A stretch of DNA of 64,000 nt from Streptomyces sp. NBC_01214 (GTDB lineage: Bacteria > Actinomycetota > Actinomycetes > Streptomycetales > Streptomycetaceae): assembly GCF_026340975.1 (NCBI RefSeq), contig NZ_JAPEOS010000001.1, forward strand, positions 1,758,501-1,822,500. The letters are read 5' to 3'. How positions within the stretch are numbered: position 1 is the stretch's first letter; each line of letters opens with the position of its first letter. A program made the translations under genes and the position numbers. The notes beneath the pieces were generated by a model, which was given only the letters and a program-made list of their open reading frames with translations, did not search any database and was not told the origin of the DNA. Shown one piece after another: positions 33,749 to 41,851 of the stretch.

Positions 33749-34459
33749 ATGCTGACGGGCCGACAGAGACAGCAGGCGCTTCCGGCGCTCCCGGCACTCC
33801 TGGCGCTCCTGGCGCTCGCCTCACTGTGCCTCGCGCTGCCGGCGGCCTCCCCGGCCCAGGCCGCCACCCGCCGTCCGGTGGTCCTCGTGCACGGCTACAA
33901 CGCGGATCCGGGCGTCTGGGGAGCCCTGCGCGCGGACCTGCGCGCCGCCGGGTACACCGACGCGGAGCTCTTCTCCTTCGGCTACGACACCCACCAGTCC
34001 GTCAACGAGGTCCTCGCCGGGCGACTCGGCGCCTACGTCGACCAGGTCCGCCGGGAGACCGGAGCCGCCCGGGTCGACGTCGTCGCGCACTCCTTCGGCT
34101 CGCTGGTCAGCCGCTGGTACGTGAAGTTCGGCGGCGGCGCGGCCACCGTGGATCACTGGGTCTCGCTGGCCGGCCCCAACCGCGGCACCTCCACCGCTTG
34201 GGCCTGCGCGCTGTGGGACCAGGCGTGCCGGGACATGACCCCCGGGTCGTACGTGGTGAAGAACCTGAACGGCGGGGACGAGACCCCGGGCGCGGTGAAG
34301 TACGCGACCTTCTGGTCGAACTGCGACGAGGTCGTCAACCCGGACGACAGCGTCCCGCTGACCGGAGCCGCCAACACCCCGGTCGGCTGCCTGGGGCACA
34401 ACGACCTGCTCGGCGACGACGCCACGTCGGCCGGCGTCCGCGCCTTCCTCTCCTCCTAG
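33749..34459 (+). CDS. Secreted triacylglycerol lipase/esterase
   Basis: 236 aa with a long hydrophobic signal peptide (cleavage near AQA-ATRR, residue ~39). RRPVVLVHGYNADPGVWGALRADL holds the oxyanion HG motif. The nucleophile elbow is VVAHSFGSLV (S115), and the downstream NPDDSVPLTGA and GCLGHNDLL supply probable Asp and His of the triad. Several Cys pairs (CALWDQAC, SNCDEV...GCLGH) suggest disulfides, as in exported Streptomyces lipases. An AAGGGG Shine-Dalgarno sits seven bases before the ATG. Confidence 0.87.
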   Translation: MLTGRQRQQALPALPALLALLALASLCLALPAASPAQAATRRPVVLVHGYNADPGVWGALRADLRAAGYTDAELFSFGYDTHQSVNEVLAGRLGAYVDQVRRETGAARVDVVAHSFGSLVSRWYVKFGGGAATVDHWVSLAGPNRGTSTAWACALWDQACRDMTPGSYVVKNLNGGDETPGAVKYATFWSNCDEVVNPDDSVPLTGAANTPVGCLGHNDLLGDDATSAGVRAFLSS

Positions 34460-34468
34460 GCGGTGCCT

Positions 34469-35038
34469 TCAGGAGGCGCCTTCCCCCTCGTCCACGGCGA
34501 ACCGCTGGAGCAGGCCGTAGGTGAACTCCGCCACGCAGGGCCGCCCCCGCGCGGCGAAGGCCAGGCGCCAGCGGGTCGGCGCGGTGCCCTCCATCGGTCG
34601 GACCGGCGCGAAGGCCCGCGCGACCTCGTCCACCGTCGTCGACCAGGGCCGCAGGTCGTCCGCCGATTCCAGTACGGGCCCCCGCGCGCCCGGGGCCCGT
34701 ACGAGCCACTCGTTCCACACGGCCCCGTCCGGCGCGGCCAGCACCTCGAAGCGCAGGTCCGGCCAGAGCGGCAGCGGCCACAGCAGGGCCTCGCACTCCA
34801 GGTCGCCGATCGTGCGGTGCTCGGCGGACTCCGGCGGACCGAGCACCGAGCGGTACCGGGTCAGGGCCCCGCGGGAGCGTGGTGACCGGACCATCGCCTG
34901 CCAGCGTTTGTTCGCCTCCCGCTGGTCCGCGAGCGAGGCGCCCAGCCGGCGGCGGGCCTCGTCGGCAAGGTCCGGCTGGAAGTCGGCCATCCGCCGCAAG
35001 AGCACCAACTGGAATCCGGTCGGCCCGAAAGATGTCAT
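34469..35038 (-). CDS. Conserved hypothetical protein, 189 aa
   Basis: Starts MTSFGPTGFQLVLLRRMADFQPDLADEARRRLG, with later WPDLRFEVLAAPDGAVWNEWLVRAPG and WRLAFAARGRPCVAEFTYGLLQRFAVDE. No named domain recognised. The composition, Trp content and regular strand pattern are those of a real cytoplasmic protein. It is convergent with the lipase (9-bp gap) and divergent from the zinc-ribbon protein (~78-bp gap). Confidence 0.7.
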   Translation of the reverse strand: MTSFGPTGFQLVLLRRMADFQPDLADEARRRLGASLADQREANKRWQAMVRSPRSRGALTRYRSVLGPPESAEHRTIGDLECEALLWPLPLWPDLRFEVLAAPDGAVWNEWLVRAPGARGPVLESADDLRPWSTTVDEVARAFAPVRPMEGTAPTRWRLAFAARGRPCVAEFTYGLLQRFAVDEGEGAS

Positions 35039-35116
35039 GGAAGCAACGATTCCACACAGGATCCTTACGTTCTCGGGATCCGGATGTTGCCGCAGACCAC
35101 GTAGCCTGCGGGCGCC

Positions 35117-35845
35117 ATGAACTATTGCCACGCCTGCCGGAGGCACCTCAACGGCGCACTGGCGTGCGCCGGATGCGGAACCCCCGCCGAGTACCTGATA
35201 CCTGCCGCCCCCGCCGCCGTGCCGGCTGCCGATCCGGCCGCCGCGCCCGCCGCCGAGGCGCCCGTCCCCGGACCGCCGCCCGCACCGGCCGAGGTCGCCG
35301 ACTCGCTCGTCGTGCTGTCCGCGCCGAACGAGCGGCGCGCCGGTGCCCGTCGCCGGGTCACGCACCGGCGCCGCCGCCGGACCGTGCTGTCGCTCTCGCT
35401 CGGCCTGCTGATCGCGGTCGCGGGTTCCATGGCGGTGGCCCGCATGGCCACCGACGGGGAGCGCACCGACCGGGCCGAGACCGTGGTGCTGACCGACGAC
35501 GGACCACAGGAACCCGCCCCGCTGCCCGACGCTCCGACGGCCGGCGCGCCCACGGGGCCCGGGAAGGCCACGACGAGGGCCGCCGTCGCGGGTGCGAAGA
35601 AGGCCGGTACCGCGGCGCCTTCCGGGAGCATCGCGCAGCCGGGTCCGGCCTCGTCCGCCCCCGCGCCCCCGACGTCGGGCCAGGCCTCCCGTACTCCCGG
35701 TCCAGGACGGTCCGTAGGAGGAACCGCGTCGGGGAAGCCCTCGCCGAGCGGCTCCACGGGAACGCAGGCACCGTCACCCCCACCGTCCCCGACGCCGACG
35801 CCCTCGCCGACCAAGGACTGCTGGATCTTCTGCGGCTGGTTCTAG
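35117..35845 (+). CDS. Zinc-ribbon, single-pass membrane protein with Pro/Thr-rich outer domain (SCO2400-type)
   Basis: 242 aa. The N-terminal zinc ribbon MNYCHACRRHLNGALACAGCG (CxxC-x10-CxxC) is followed by an Ala/Pro linker, an Arg cluster (RRRVTHRRRRR), one transmembrane helix (TVLSLSLGLLIAVAGSMAVA, ~88-107) and a ~115-residue Pro/Ser/Thr-rich extracytoplasmic part ending CWIFCGWF. I recall this as the family named after SCO2400, which also fits the chromosomal position. Function unknown; a cytoplasmic metal ribbon linked to a wall-spanning tail suggests an envelope role. Confidence 0.75.
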   Translation: MNYCHACRRHLNGALACAGCGTPAEYLIPAAPAAVPAADPAAAPAAEAPVPGPPPAPAEVADSLVVLSAPNERRAGARRRVTHRRRRRTVLSLSLGLLIAVAGSMAVARMATDGERTDRAETVVLTDDGPQEPAPLPDAPTAGAPTGPGKATTRAAVAGAKKAGTAAPSGSIAQPGPASSAPAPPTSGQASRTPGPGRSVGGTASGKPSPSGSTGTQAPSPPPSPTPTPSPTKDCWIFCGWF

Positions 35846-35850
35846 GGGGC

Positions 35851-36024
35851 CTAGATCCCCGCCCCCGCCGGGGCACCTTCGTGTGCGGGCCGGAAGGGGG
35901 CGTACGGGCCCCGGGCGGCCATGGCGTTCTGCATGGCCGTCAGCCTGCGGACGAAGGGGACGGCGAGTGCGGCCGCGGCGACGACGAGCAGGTCGGGGCA
36001 GATCCCCAGGGTGGCGGCGGCCGC
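35851..36024 (-). pseudogene. Possible C-terminal remnant of a membrane protein
   Basis: The minus-strand frame reads ...LGICPDLLVVAAAALAVPFVRRLTAMQNAMAARGPYAPFRP...AGAGI and stops. A hydrophobic helix followed by FVRRLTAMQ is reminiscent of the end of DUF4328-type integral membrane proteins. No start or earlier membrane segments remain in this frame; the sequence up to the MarR gene (36154) looks non-coding. This accounts for about half of the 309-bp gap; the rest shows nothing I can name. Confidence 0.35.
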
Positions 36025-36154
36025 CCGCGCAGGCGGTCGAACGTACTGCCGACTCCGGACGCGCGTCCGGAAGGTTCTTTCGGCTGGTCGGTCGGGTCGG
36101 CCCGGGCCGGCCAGGGGCGTCCCGGGCCGGTCGGTGCCCGGGCCGGTCGCGCCG

Positions 36155-36577
36155 TCAGGCCAGCATGCGCCTGAGGAGGTCCCGCAGGACCGTCCGTTCC
36201 TCCGCGGACAGCCCGGCCAGCGGTTCGCGGGCGAAGTCCAGCGATTCGCGCAGCCGCTCCGCGGTCAGCGTGCCCTCCTCGGTGGGAGCGGCCAGCTTCA
36301 CCCGGCGGTCCGCCGGGTCCGGGCGGCGCTCGACCAGGCCGCGGGTCTCCAGGCGGTCGACGATGCCGGTCACGTTCGAGGGCTCGCACCGCAGCTTCAG
36401 TGCGATGCGCCGCATCGGCAGGGGCTCCAGGGAGAGCATGTTCAGCACCTTGGCCTGGGCGCCGGTGAGCTGGTGGCTGGCGGCCGCGTGCTCGTACTCC
36501 GTGTGATAGCGGGCCACGACGTCGGCGATGAGCTCGACGACTTCGATGGTCACTGGGTCTACGCGACGACTGGGCAT
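36155..36577 (-). CDS. MarR family transcriptional regulator
   Basis: 140 aa. Winged helix: LTGAQAKVLNMLSLEPLPMRRIALKLRCEPSNVTGIVDRLETRGLVERRPDPADRRVKLAAPTEEG, with the D-x-R wing (DPADRR). The N-terminal Cys of OhrR is absent, so redox sensing of that type is unlikely. Divergent from an NADP-dependent oxidoreductase; an imperfect palindrome in the shared 94-bp region is the probable operator. Confidence 0.9.
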   Translation of the reverse strand: MPSRRVDPVTIEVVELIADVVARYHTEYEHAAASHQLTGAQAKVLNMLSLEPLPMRRIALKLRCEPSNVTGIVDRLETRGLVERRPDPADRRVKLAAPTEEGTLTAERLRESLDFAREPLAGLSAEERTVLRDLLRRMLA

Positions 36578-36627
36578 GGAACCAGCGTACCCATTTACTT
36601 GACAACATGAAATATCTAGGCGCATGG

Positions 36628-36648
36628 TTGTTTCACCTAGTGAAGCAA
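36628..36648. promoter_or_regulatory. Probable MarR operator
   Basis: Half-sites TTGTTTCAC and GTGAAGCAA flank CTA and match in 8 of 9 positions as an inverted repeat. It lies between the MarR start (36577) and the oxidoreductase start (36672). A TTGACA hexamer sits upstream at 36599-36604. The intergenic region is notably AT-rich for this genome. Confidence 0.55.
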
Positions 36649-36671
36649 TTCGTTCTGACCAGGAGCGCCGC

Positions 36672-37694
36672 ATGTCTCAGATCCCCGCCGTCAGCCGCGA
36701 GTGGCACCTCGTCCGTCGCCCGCAGGGCTGGCCCGTCGCCGAGGACTTCGCCCTGCGCGAGGTGCCCGTGTCCGCCGAGCCCGCCGCCGGCCGGATCCTC
36801 GTGCGCAACCTGCACATGTCCGTGGACCCCTACATGCGCGGCAGGATGAACGACGTGAAGTCGTACATCCCGCCCTTCCAGCTCGACGAGCCGATGCAGG
36901 GCGGCGCGGTCGGCGAGATCGTCGCCTCCTCCGCAGAGGGCTTCGCCGTGGGCGACCACGTCCTGCACATGCTGGGCTGGCGCGAGTACGCGGACCTCGA
37001 CGCCGCGCACGCCGTCAAGGTGGACGCCTCGCTCGCCCCGCTCTCCGCCTACCTCGGCGTCCTCGGCATGCCGGGCCTGACCGCCTACGCCGGACTCTTC
37101 GAGGTCGCCTCCTTCAAGGAGGGCGACTCCGTCTTCGTCTCCGGCGCCGCCGGTGCGGTCGGCAGCCTCGTCGGCCAGTTCGCCAAGATCAAGGGCGCGT
37201 CCCGGGTGATCGGCTCGGCCGGCTCGGACGAGAAGGTGACGCTGCTCACGGAGAAGTACGGCTTCGACGCCGCCTTCAACTACAAGAACGGCCCCGTCGC
37301 CGAGCAGCTGCCGGTTGCCGCCCCCGAGGGCATCGACGTCTACTTCGACAACGTCGGCGGCGACCACCTGGAGGCCGCCATCTCCTCGATGAAGGTGCAC
37401 GGCCGGGCCACCCTGTGCGGCGCGATCGCCGGCTACAACGACACCGAGGCCGCCCCCGGTCCGCGGAACCTGATGCAGGTCATCGGCAAGCGCCTGCGCC
37501 TGCAGGGCATCCTCGTCAACGACCACAACGGCCTGCAGCAGCAGTTCGTCCAGGACGTCGCCGGATGGCTGCGTTCCGGCGAGCTGCGCTACGACGAGAC
37601 CGTCGTCGAGGGCGTCGAGAACGCCACCTCCGCCTTCCTCGGCATGCTGCGCGGCGAGAACACCGGAAAGATGATCGTTTCCTTCACCGGTTAG
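36672..37694 (+). CDS. NADP-dependent zinc-free oxidoreductase (MDR, leukotriene B4 dehydrogenase-like)
   Basis: 340 aa. SVDPYMRGRM and SVFVSGAAGAVGSLVGQFAKIKGASRVIGSAGSDEK give the Rossmann motif AxxGxxG and the K/S NADP loop. FDNVGGDHLEAAISSMKVHGRATLCGAIAGYN is the conserved catalytic region. It reduces alpha,beta-unsaturated aldehydes or ketones with NADPH. Start ATG with AGGAG six bases upstream. Divergent from MarR and 64 bp upstream of the Ohr-like gene, so together they look like a reactive electrophile/peroxide detoxification unit. Confidence 0.9.
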   Translation: MSQIPAVSREWHLVRRPQGWPVAEDFALREVPVSAEPAAGRILVRNLHMSVDPYMRGRMNDVKSYIPPFQLDEPMQGGAVGEIVASSAEGFAVGDHVLHMLGWREYADLDAAHAVKVDASLAPLSAYLGVLGMPGLTAYAGLFEVASFKEGDSVFVSGAAGAVGSLVGQFAKIKGASRVIGSAGSDEKVTLLTEKYGFDAAFNYKNGPVAEQLPVAAPEGIDVYFDNVGGDHLEAAISSMKVHGRATLCGAIAGYNDTEAAPGPRNLMQVIGKRLRLQGILVNDHNGLQQQFVQDVAGWLRSGELRYDETVVEGVENATSAFLGMLRGENTGKMIVSFTG

Positions 37695-37758
37695 GCTCAC
37701 TGCACACCGTCGTGATCGTGGGCGCGACTCACGGCGATTACCAGGAGGATCTTCCTTT

Positions 37759-38181
37759 ATGTCCATCCAGCAGTCCGACGTCGCCTACACCGCTGTCGCC
37801 ACCGCCGAGAACGGCCGCGACGGTCGCGTCGCCACCAACGACGGCCAGCTCGACGTCGTCGTGAACCCGCCGAAGGAGCTCGGTGGCAGCGGCGCCGGTA
37901 CCAACCCGGAGCAGCTGTTCGCCGCCGGCTACAGCGCCTGCTTCCAGGGCGCCCTGGGCGTCGTCGCCAAGAACGTGAACGCCGACATCTCCGGCTCCAC
38001 GGTCACCGCCGAGGTCGGCATCGGCAAGAACGACGAGGGCTTCGGCCTGATCGTCAAGATCTCCGCCGTGATCCCGAACGTGGACGCCGCCACCGCCAAG
38101 GACCTCATCGAGAAGGCCCACGAGGTCTGCCCGTACTCCAAGGCCACCCGCGGCAACATCACCGTCGAGCTCGCCGTCTGA
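37759..38181 (+). CDS. ohr: Organic hydroperoxide resistance protein (OsmC/Ohr family)
   Basis: 140 aa. Two catalytic cysteines in GYSACFQGAL and CPYSKATRGN match Ohr peroxidases, with conserved NPEQLFAAGYSACF. The enzyme reduces organic peroxides using lipoylated partners. It follows the MarR-controlled oxidoreductase on the same strand with AGGAGG ten bases before the ATG. Codon use is very biased to G/C, as in highly expressed genes. A strong terminator follows. Confidence 0.92.
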   Translation: MSIQQSDVAYTAVATAENGRDGRVATNDGQLDVVVNPPKELGGSGAGTNPEQLFAAGYSACFQGALGVVAKNVNADISGSTVTAEVGIGKNDEGFGLIVKISAVIPNVDAATAKDLIEKAHEVCPYSKATRGNITVELAV

Positions 38182-38194
38182 TCCGGCGCTCGTA

Positions 38195-38229
38195 GCGAAG
38201 GCCGCACCCCGACCGGGTGCGGCCTTCGC
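38195..38229 (+). terminator. Strong terminator after ohr
   Basis: A perfect 15-bp stem (GCGAAGGCCGCACCC with its complement) around CGACC, starting 14 bases after the ohr stop and ending 15 bases before the next start. Confidence 0.85.
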
Positions 38230-38243
38230 CGTAAACTGGCCCC

Positions 38244-39044
38244 ATGCGTGATCTTGCGGGGGGTTTCCGGTATCTGCTGGCCGGACAGCGATGGGTGTTC
38301 CGTCACGGCCGGTGGCTGGGCTTCGGGCTGCTGCCCGGGCTCGTGGCGCTCGTCCTCTACGCCGGCGCCCTGATCGGGCTCGGCTACGGAGCCGACGACC
38401 TGATCGCCTGGGCCACCCCCTTCGCCGACGACTGGTCCTCGCCCTGGCTCTCGCTCTTCCGGGGCTTCCTGACCACCCTGTTCTTCGGCCTCGGGCTGTT
38501 CCTCGCGGTGATCACCTTCACCGCCGTGACCCTGTTGATCGGCCAGCCGTTCTACGAGTCCCTCTCGGAGCAGGTCGACCGCAGCGAGGGCGGCGAGGTG
38601 CCGCAGTCGGGGCTCCCGCTCTGGCTGGAGCTGTGGGTCTCGGCCCGGGACAGCGTGAAGGTGCTCGCGCGGGTGCTGCTGTACGGGATCCTGCTCTTCG
38701 CCCTCGGTTTCATCCCCGTGATCGGCCAGACGGTGGTCCCGGTGCTCGGCTTCTGCGTCTCCGGATACTTCCTGACCCAGGAGCTCACCGCCGTGGCCCT
38801 CCAGCGGCGCAAGGTGGAGCTGCGCGACCGGCTGGAGCTGATGCGCTCGCGGCGGATGCTGGTGCTGGGCTTCGGGGTGCCGCTGGTGCTGGCGTTCCTG
38901 GTGCCGCTGGTCGCGGTGTTCCTGATGCCGGGCGCGGTGGCCGGGGCCACGCTGATGGCCCGCGACCTCATGCGCAGCGACGAGGCTCCGGCCGCCGAAA
39001 CCACCCCCGCGGGTTTCGGACCGCCGCCGCCCGCGTACTCGTAG
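38244..39044 (+). CDS. EI24/CysZ-like integral membrane protein
   Basis: 266 aa. Four or more helices: LGFGLLPGLVALVLYAGALIGLG, GFLTTLFFGLGLFLAVITFTAVTLLIGQPFYESLSE, LLYGILLFALGFIPVIGQTVVPVLGFCVSGYFL and VLAFLVPLVAVFLMPGAVAGATLM. The motif GQPFYESLSE-[QK]-VD is typical of EI24/CysZ proteins, some of which take up sulfate. No cysteine biosynthesis gene is adjacent, so the role is open. The ATG lies immediately after the ohr terminator. Confidence 0.82.
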   Translation: MRDLAGGFRYLLAGQRWVFRHGRWLGFGLLPGLVALVLYAGALIGLGYGADDLIAWATPFADDWSSPWLSLFRGFLTTLFFGLGLFLAVITFTAVTLLIGQPFYESLSEQVDRSEGGEVPQSGLPLWLELWVSARDSVKVLARVLLYGILLFALGFIPVIGQTVVPVLGFCVSGYFLTQELTAVALQRRKVELRDRLELMRSRRMLVLGFGVPLVLAFLVPLVAVFLMPGAVAGATLMARDLMRSDEAPAAETTPAGFGPPPPAYS

Positions 39045-39062
39045 CCGCAGCCCTGCGGCCGC

Positions 39063-39956
39063 CTACCGCTTCAGCAGCAGGATGGCCCCCGTCGTGTCCT
39101 CCCCGCCGTGCGCGGCCGGATCCGCGGCCAGCCGGCGCCGCAGCAGGTCCACGTACGGGGTGACCAGCTCGGTGCTGACGCCCTGTTCCTCGGCGGTGCG
39201 CAGCATGGTGCCGGTGCCCGTGATCTGCATGGCCAGGTTGGACACCACGCCCGAAGTGAAGTCCCGAGAGGTCAGCCGCTCGGCGGCGTTGCCGACGAAG
39301 AAGCCCATTGCGCCGAGCCACTCGGACAGCAGCGGAGCCAGGTCCTTCGGGGCGATGTCCTCGCCGTCGATCAGTGCGTAGGCGTGCGAGATGCCGGCGA
39401 ACATCCCCCACATCGCGCTGAGCAGCGCCACGTCGTGCAGGGCCGCGTGCCCGGGGTCCTCGCCGACGAAGCGGGACCCGGTCGGTACGTCCAGGACCGC
39501 CCGGCGGCTGTCGAAGAGCGCGCGGGAGCCGCTGTAGAAGACGTACCCGCCGGCCTCGGGGACGCCGATCATCGTCGGCGTGGCCATGATCCCGCCGTCC
39601 AGGTAGCGGGCGCCGCGCTGCTGGGCCCAGGCGGCGCGGGCGCGCGCCTCGGCCGGAGTGCCGGTGGTGAGGTTGACGAGGTCCTTGCCGGTCAGGTCGA
39701 TGCCGTCCAGGGTGGCGCCGACGCTGGCGTCGTCCAGCAGGCAGACCACGACCAGCGCGCTCGCGGCGACCGCGTCGGCCGCGGTCGCGGCGACGGAGGC
39801 CCCATCGGCGGCCAGCGCCCCGGCCTTGGCGGGGGTGCGGTTCCAGACGGTCAGGGAGTGCCCGGCGGCGAGCCAGGTGCGGGCGAGGGCGGTGCCCATG
39901 TCGCCGAGGCCGAGGAGGGTGAGGGAATGCTGAGGTGTGGTGTGGGTGTCAGTCAT
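39063..39956 (-). CDS. NAD(P)-dependent oxidoreductase, 3-hydroxyisobutyrate dehydrogenase/imine reductase-like
   Basis: 297 aa. The Rossmann start is [34 protein letters not shown] (GxGxMG, NR-T for NADP preference). VNLTTGTPAEAR is the substrate loop, where HIBADH has DxSTxxP, and YLDGGIMATPTMIG follows. The usual catalytic Lys of HIBADH is not evident in the mid-helix (HDVALLSAMWGMFAG), which points to the imine reductase-like branch. Divergent from an HxlR regulator, with starts 97 bp apart. Confidence 0.82.
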   Translation of the reverse strand: MTDTHTTPQHSLTLLGLGDMGTALARTWLAAGHSLTVWNRTPAKAGALAADGASVAATAADAVAASALVVVCLLDDASVGATLDGIDLTGKDLVNLTTGTPAEARARAAWAQQRGARYLDGGIMATPTMIGVPEAGGYVFYSGSRALFDSRRAVLDVPTGSRFVGEDPGHAALHDVALLSAMWGMFAGISHAYALIDGEDIAPKDLAPLLSEWLGAMGFFVGNAAERLTSRDFTSGVVSNLAMQITGTGTMLRTAEEQGVSTELVTPYVDLLRRRLAADPAAHGGEDTTGAILLLKR

Positions 39957-40052
39957 GACGTTTAGCCTGTTGGCAGGCGGCAGGACGCTCAAGTACGCAC
40001 TTCGGAGTGGGTGGTTACCCAGAAGTGAGCGAACAGGTGGGGAGGGTGCGCG

Positions 40053-40388
40053 ATGGCGGTGACACGAAGGCCCGGTGCTGATCAATGCGGGATCGCGGCG
40101 GCGATGTCCGTGATCGACGGGAAGTGGAAGGTGTCGCTCCTGTGGGTGCTGGATCAGCGGCCCCATCGGTTCGGTGAACTGCGCAGGCTCGTCCCGGGTG
40201 TCTCCGAGAAGGTGCTCGCCGCCCAGCTGCGCGAGCTGGAGGCCGACGGCATCGTGCACCGCGAGGTGTACGAGGAGGTCCCGCCGCGCGTCGAGTACTC
40301 CCTGACCCCGCTGGGCGAGGACCTGAACGCGGCCCTGGAACCCCTGGGGGCGTGGGGCGGCAAGCACCTGCTGGCCGACACCGCGTGA
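40053..40388 (+). CDS. HxlR family transcriptional regulator
   Basis: 111 aa. Typical HxlR winged helix: GIAAAMSVIDGKWKVSLLWVLDQRPHRFGELRRLVPGVSEKVLAAQLRELEADGIVHREVYEEVPPRVEYSLTPLG in consecutive segments. A Cys at residue 12, just before the first helix, is where redox- or aldehyde-sensing HxlR proteins carry theirs. It probably controls the divergent oxidoreductase gene. Confidence 0.9.
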   Translation: MAVTRRPGADQCGIAAAMSVIDGKWKVSLLWVLDQRPHRFGELRRLVPGVSEKVLAAQLRELEADGIVHREVYEEVPPRVEYSLTPLGEDLNAALEPLGAWGGKHLLADTA

Positions 40389-40391
40389 GGA

Positions 40392-41114
40392 TCACGCCCG
40401 CGGCTGGACCCACAGCGCCTCGGCGACCGCGCAGAGTTCCCCGTCGGCCGTGGCCAGGGCCGTGCCCACGGTGTACTTGCGGCCCGAGGACGACAGCATC
40501 CAGGCGTACGAGACCAGCCCTTCGCCCACCGGCACCGGCCGCAGCAGCCGGGCGCCGAGCGCGGCGGTGACCGCACCGGCCGGGCGGCCGTCGAGCAGCC
40601 GCCCGGCCGCGTTCCCGGGGCAGTCCAGCGCTCCCCACACCAGCTCGGGCGGCAGCAGGCCGTCCGCGCCCCCGAGTTCGGGTGCGGGCGTCCAGGCCGC
40701 GGCGACCAGCTCGCGGCCCGGCACCGTACCGCAGTGCAGGCGCAGCCCGGTGGCGGGCGTGCGGTCCAGGCCGCAGCCGAAGCAGTCGGCCTGGCCGTCC
40801 GGCGGGTCCGCCCGGAAGGCTTCGGCCGCAGCCACGGCCCGGTCCCAGGACGGGGCTTCGGGGCAGTGCGCGCCGGGCGCCCCCACCGGGGTCGCCACGG
40901 CCAGCAGCAGCTCGCCGTCCGTCAGCTCGCAGCCGCCGTCCGCGGTCGCCGCGAGCCGCACCGGCGCCCCGGTCGGCACGGGCCGCCTGAAGTCCACCCG
41001 TACGTCCTCGGCGGCGGCCCGGGCGGCCAGTACGCCCGCCACGTAGCCGCCGAAGGCCACTCCCGGATATCCGTGGAGGCGTTCCGGAACCGTGATCGTC
41101 TCGAAGTCGCTCAT
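40392..41114 (-). CDS. Thioesterase-like hotdog-fold protein
   Basis: 240 aa. PERLHGYPGVAFGGYVAGVLAARA looks like the first hotdog unit, and CPGNAAGRLLDGRPAGAVTAALGARLLRPVPVGEGLVSYAWMLSSSGRKYTVGTALATADGELCAVAEALWV is a second hotdog. A CFGCG segment joins them. The protein is probably an acyl-CoA thioesterase or hydratase-like enzyme. The ATG at 41114 is preferred to an in-frame GTG three codons earlier because GGGG is better spaced. It lies 13 bp after the nitrilase gene on the same strand. Confidence 0.65.
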   Translation of the reverse strand: MSDFETITVPERLHGYPGVAFGGYVAGVLAARAAAEDVRVDFRRPVPTGAPVRLAATADGGCELTDGELLLAVATPVGAPGAHCPEAPSWDRAVAAAEAFRADPPDGQADCFGCGLDRTPATGLRLHCGTVPGRELVAAAWTPAPELGGADGLLPPELVWGALDCPGNAAGRLLDGRPAGAVTAALGARLLRPVPVGEGLVSYAWMLSSSGRKYTVGTALATADGELCAVAEALWVQPRA

Positions 41115-41127
41115 GGCGCCCACCCCA

Positions 41128-41847
41128 TCACACCGGGGCCGTCGCGACCGAGGCCGTCACCACCGAGGGCGTACGGTCGTCGGCCTCGGCCAGCAGGGCG
41201 CCGCCCGGGGCCCACACGGCCGAGCGGCCGCAGCCGGTCCACGGGCCGGCCGGGCCGACGTGGTTGGCGAGGACCACGTACAGGTCGTGCTCGCGCGCGA
41301 TCCCGGGGTGGACGGTGGCGCGCTCGTGGATCCCGTCGCCCGTCCCGTACAGGGAGCTCGCCAGGTGGACCCGGCAGCCGTCGGCGGCGCCCCGGCCGGG
41401 CAGTTCGGGGAAGTGGTTGTCGAAGCAGATGCCCAGACAGAAGCGGATCCCGCCGAGTTCGAAGCGCCCGTCGCCCCGGCCGGGTTCGAAGACGTCCTGC
41501 TCGTGCCGGTAGAGGTGCTGCTTCGCGTACGTCGTCACGTGCGCGCCGTCCGCGTCGTGGACCAGCGTCGCGATCGCGGGGCGCGGGCCGCCGGTGGGCA
41601 GGGCGACGTTGACCGCGGTGGCGATCCCGGCGGCGCGCAGCGGATCCAGCCGGGGGTCGTCGGCGGCCGTCCACAGGCCCGGGTCGGCGGCCAGTGCGGC
41701 GAGCTCGTAGCCGGTGAGCGCGAGCTCGGGGAACACCACCAGCGCGGCACCCTGTTCGCGGGCCGCGGCGGCGAGGTCCGCGGCCCGCGCGACGTTGGCC
41801 CGGACATCGGCGGGGATGCAGGTCAGCTGTGCTGCGGCGATCTTCAC
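41128..41847 (-). CDS. Carbon-nitrogen hydrolase (nitrilase superfamily)
   Basis: 239 aa, with the Glu-Lys-Cys triad visible: E41 in FPELALTGYE, K109 in YAKQHLY and C141 in LGICFDNHFPEL. It would cleave or form amide bonds; the exact branch (amidase, carbamoylase or omega-amidase) cannot be fixed. It lies 4 bp downstream of the LysR gene on the same strand and upstream of the hotdog protein, so LysR, hydrolase and thioesterase-like protein may be one transcript. Confidence 0.87.
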   Translation of the reverse strand: MKIAAAQLTCIPADVRANVARAADLAAAAREQGAALVVFPELALTGYELAALAADPGLWTAADDPRLDPLRAAGIATAVNVALPTGGPRPAIATLVHDADGAHVTTYAKQHLYRHEQDVFEPGRGDGRFELGGIRFCLGICFDNHFPELPGRGAADGCRVHLASSLYGTGDGIHERATVHPGIAREHDLYVVLANHVGPAGPWTGCGRSAVWAPGGALLAEADDRTPSVVTASVATAPV

Positions 41848-41851
41848 CCGG

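Noticed and set aside
36155..36577. MarR regulator as OhrR, the regulator of ohr
   Set aside because: The conserved N-terminal redox Cys of OhrR is absent, and ohr is not its immediate neighbour.
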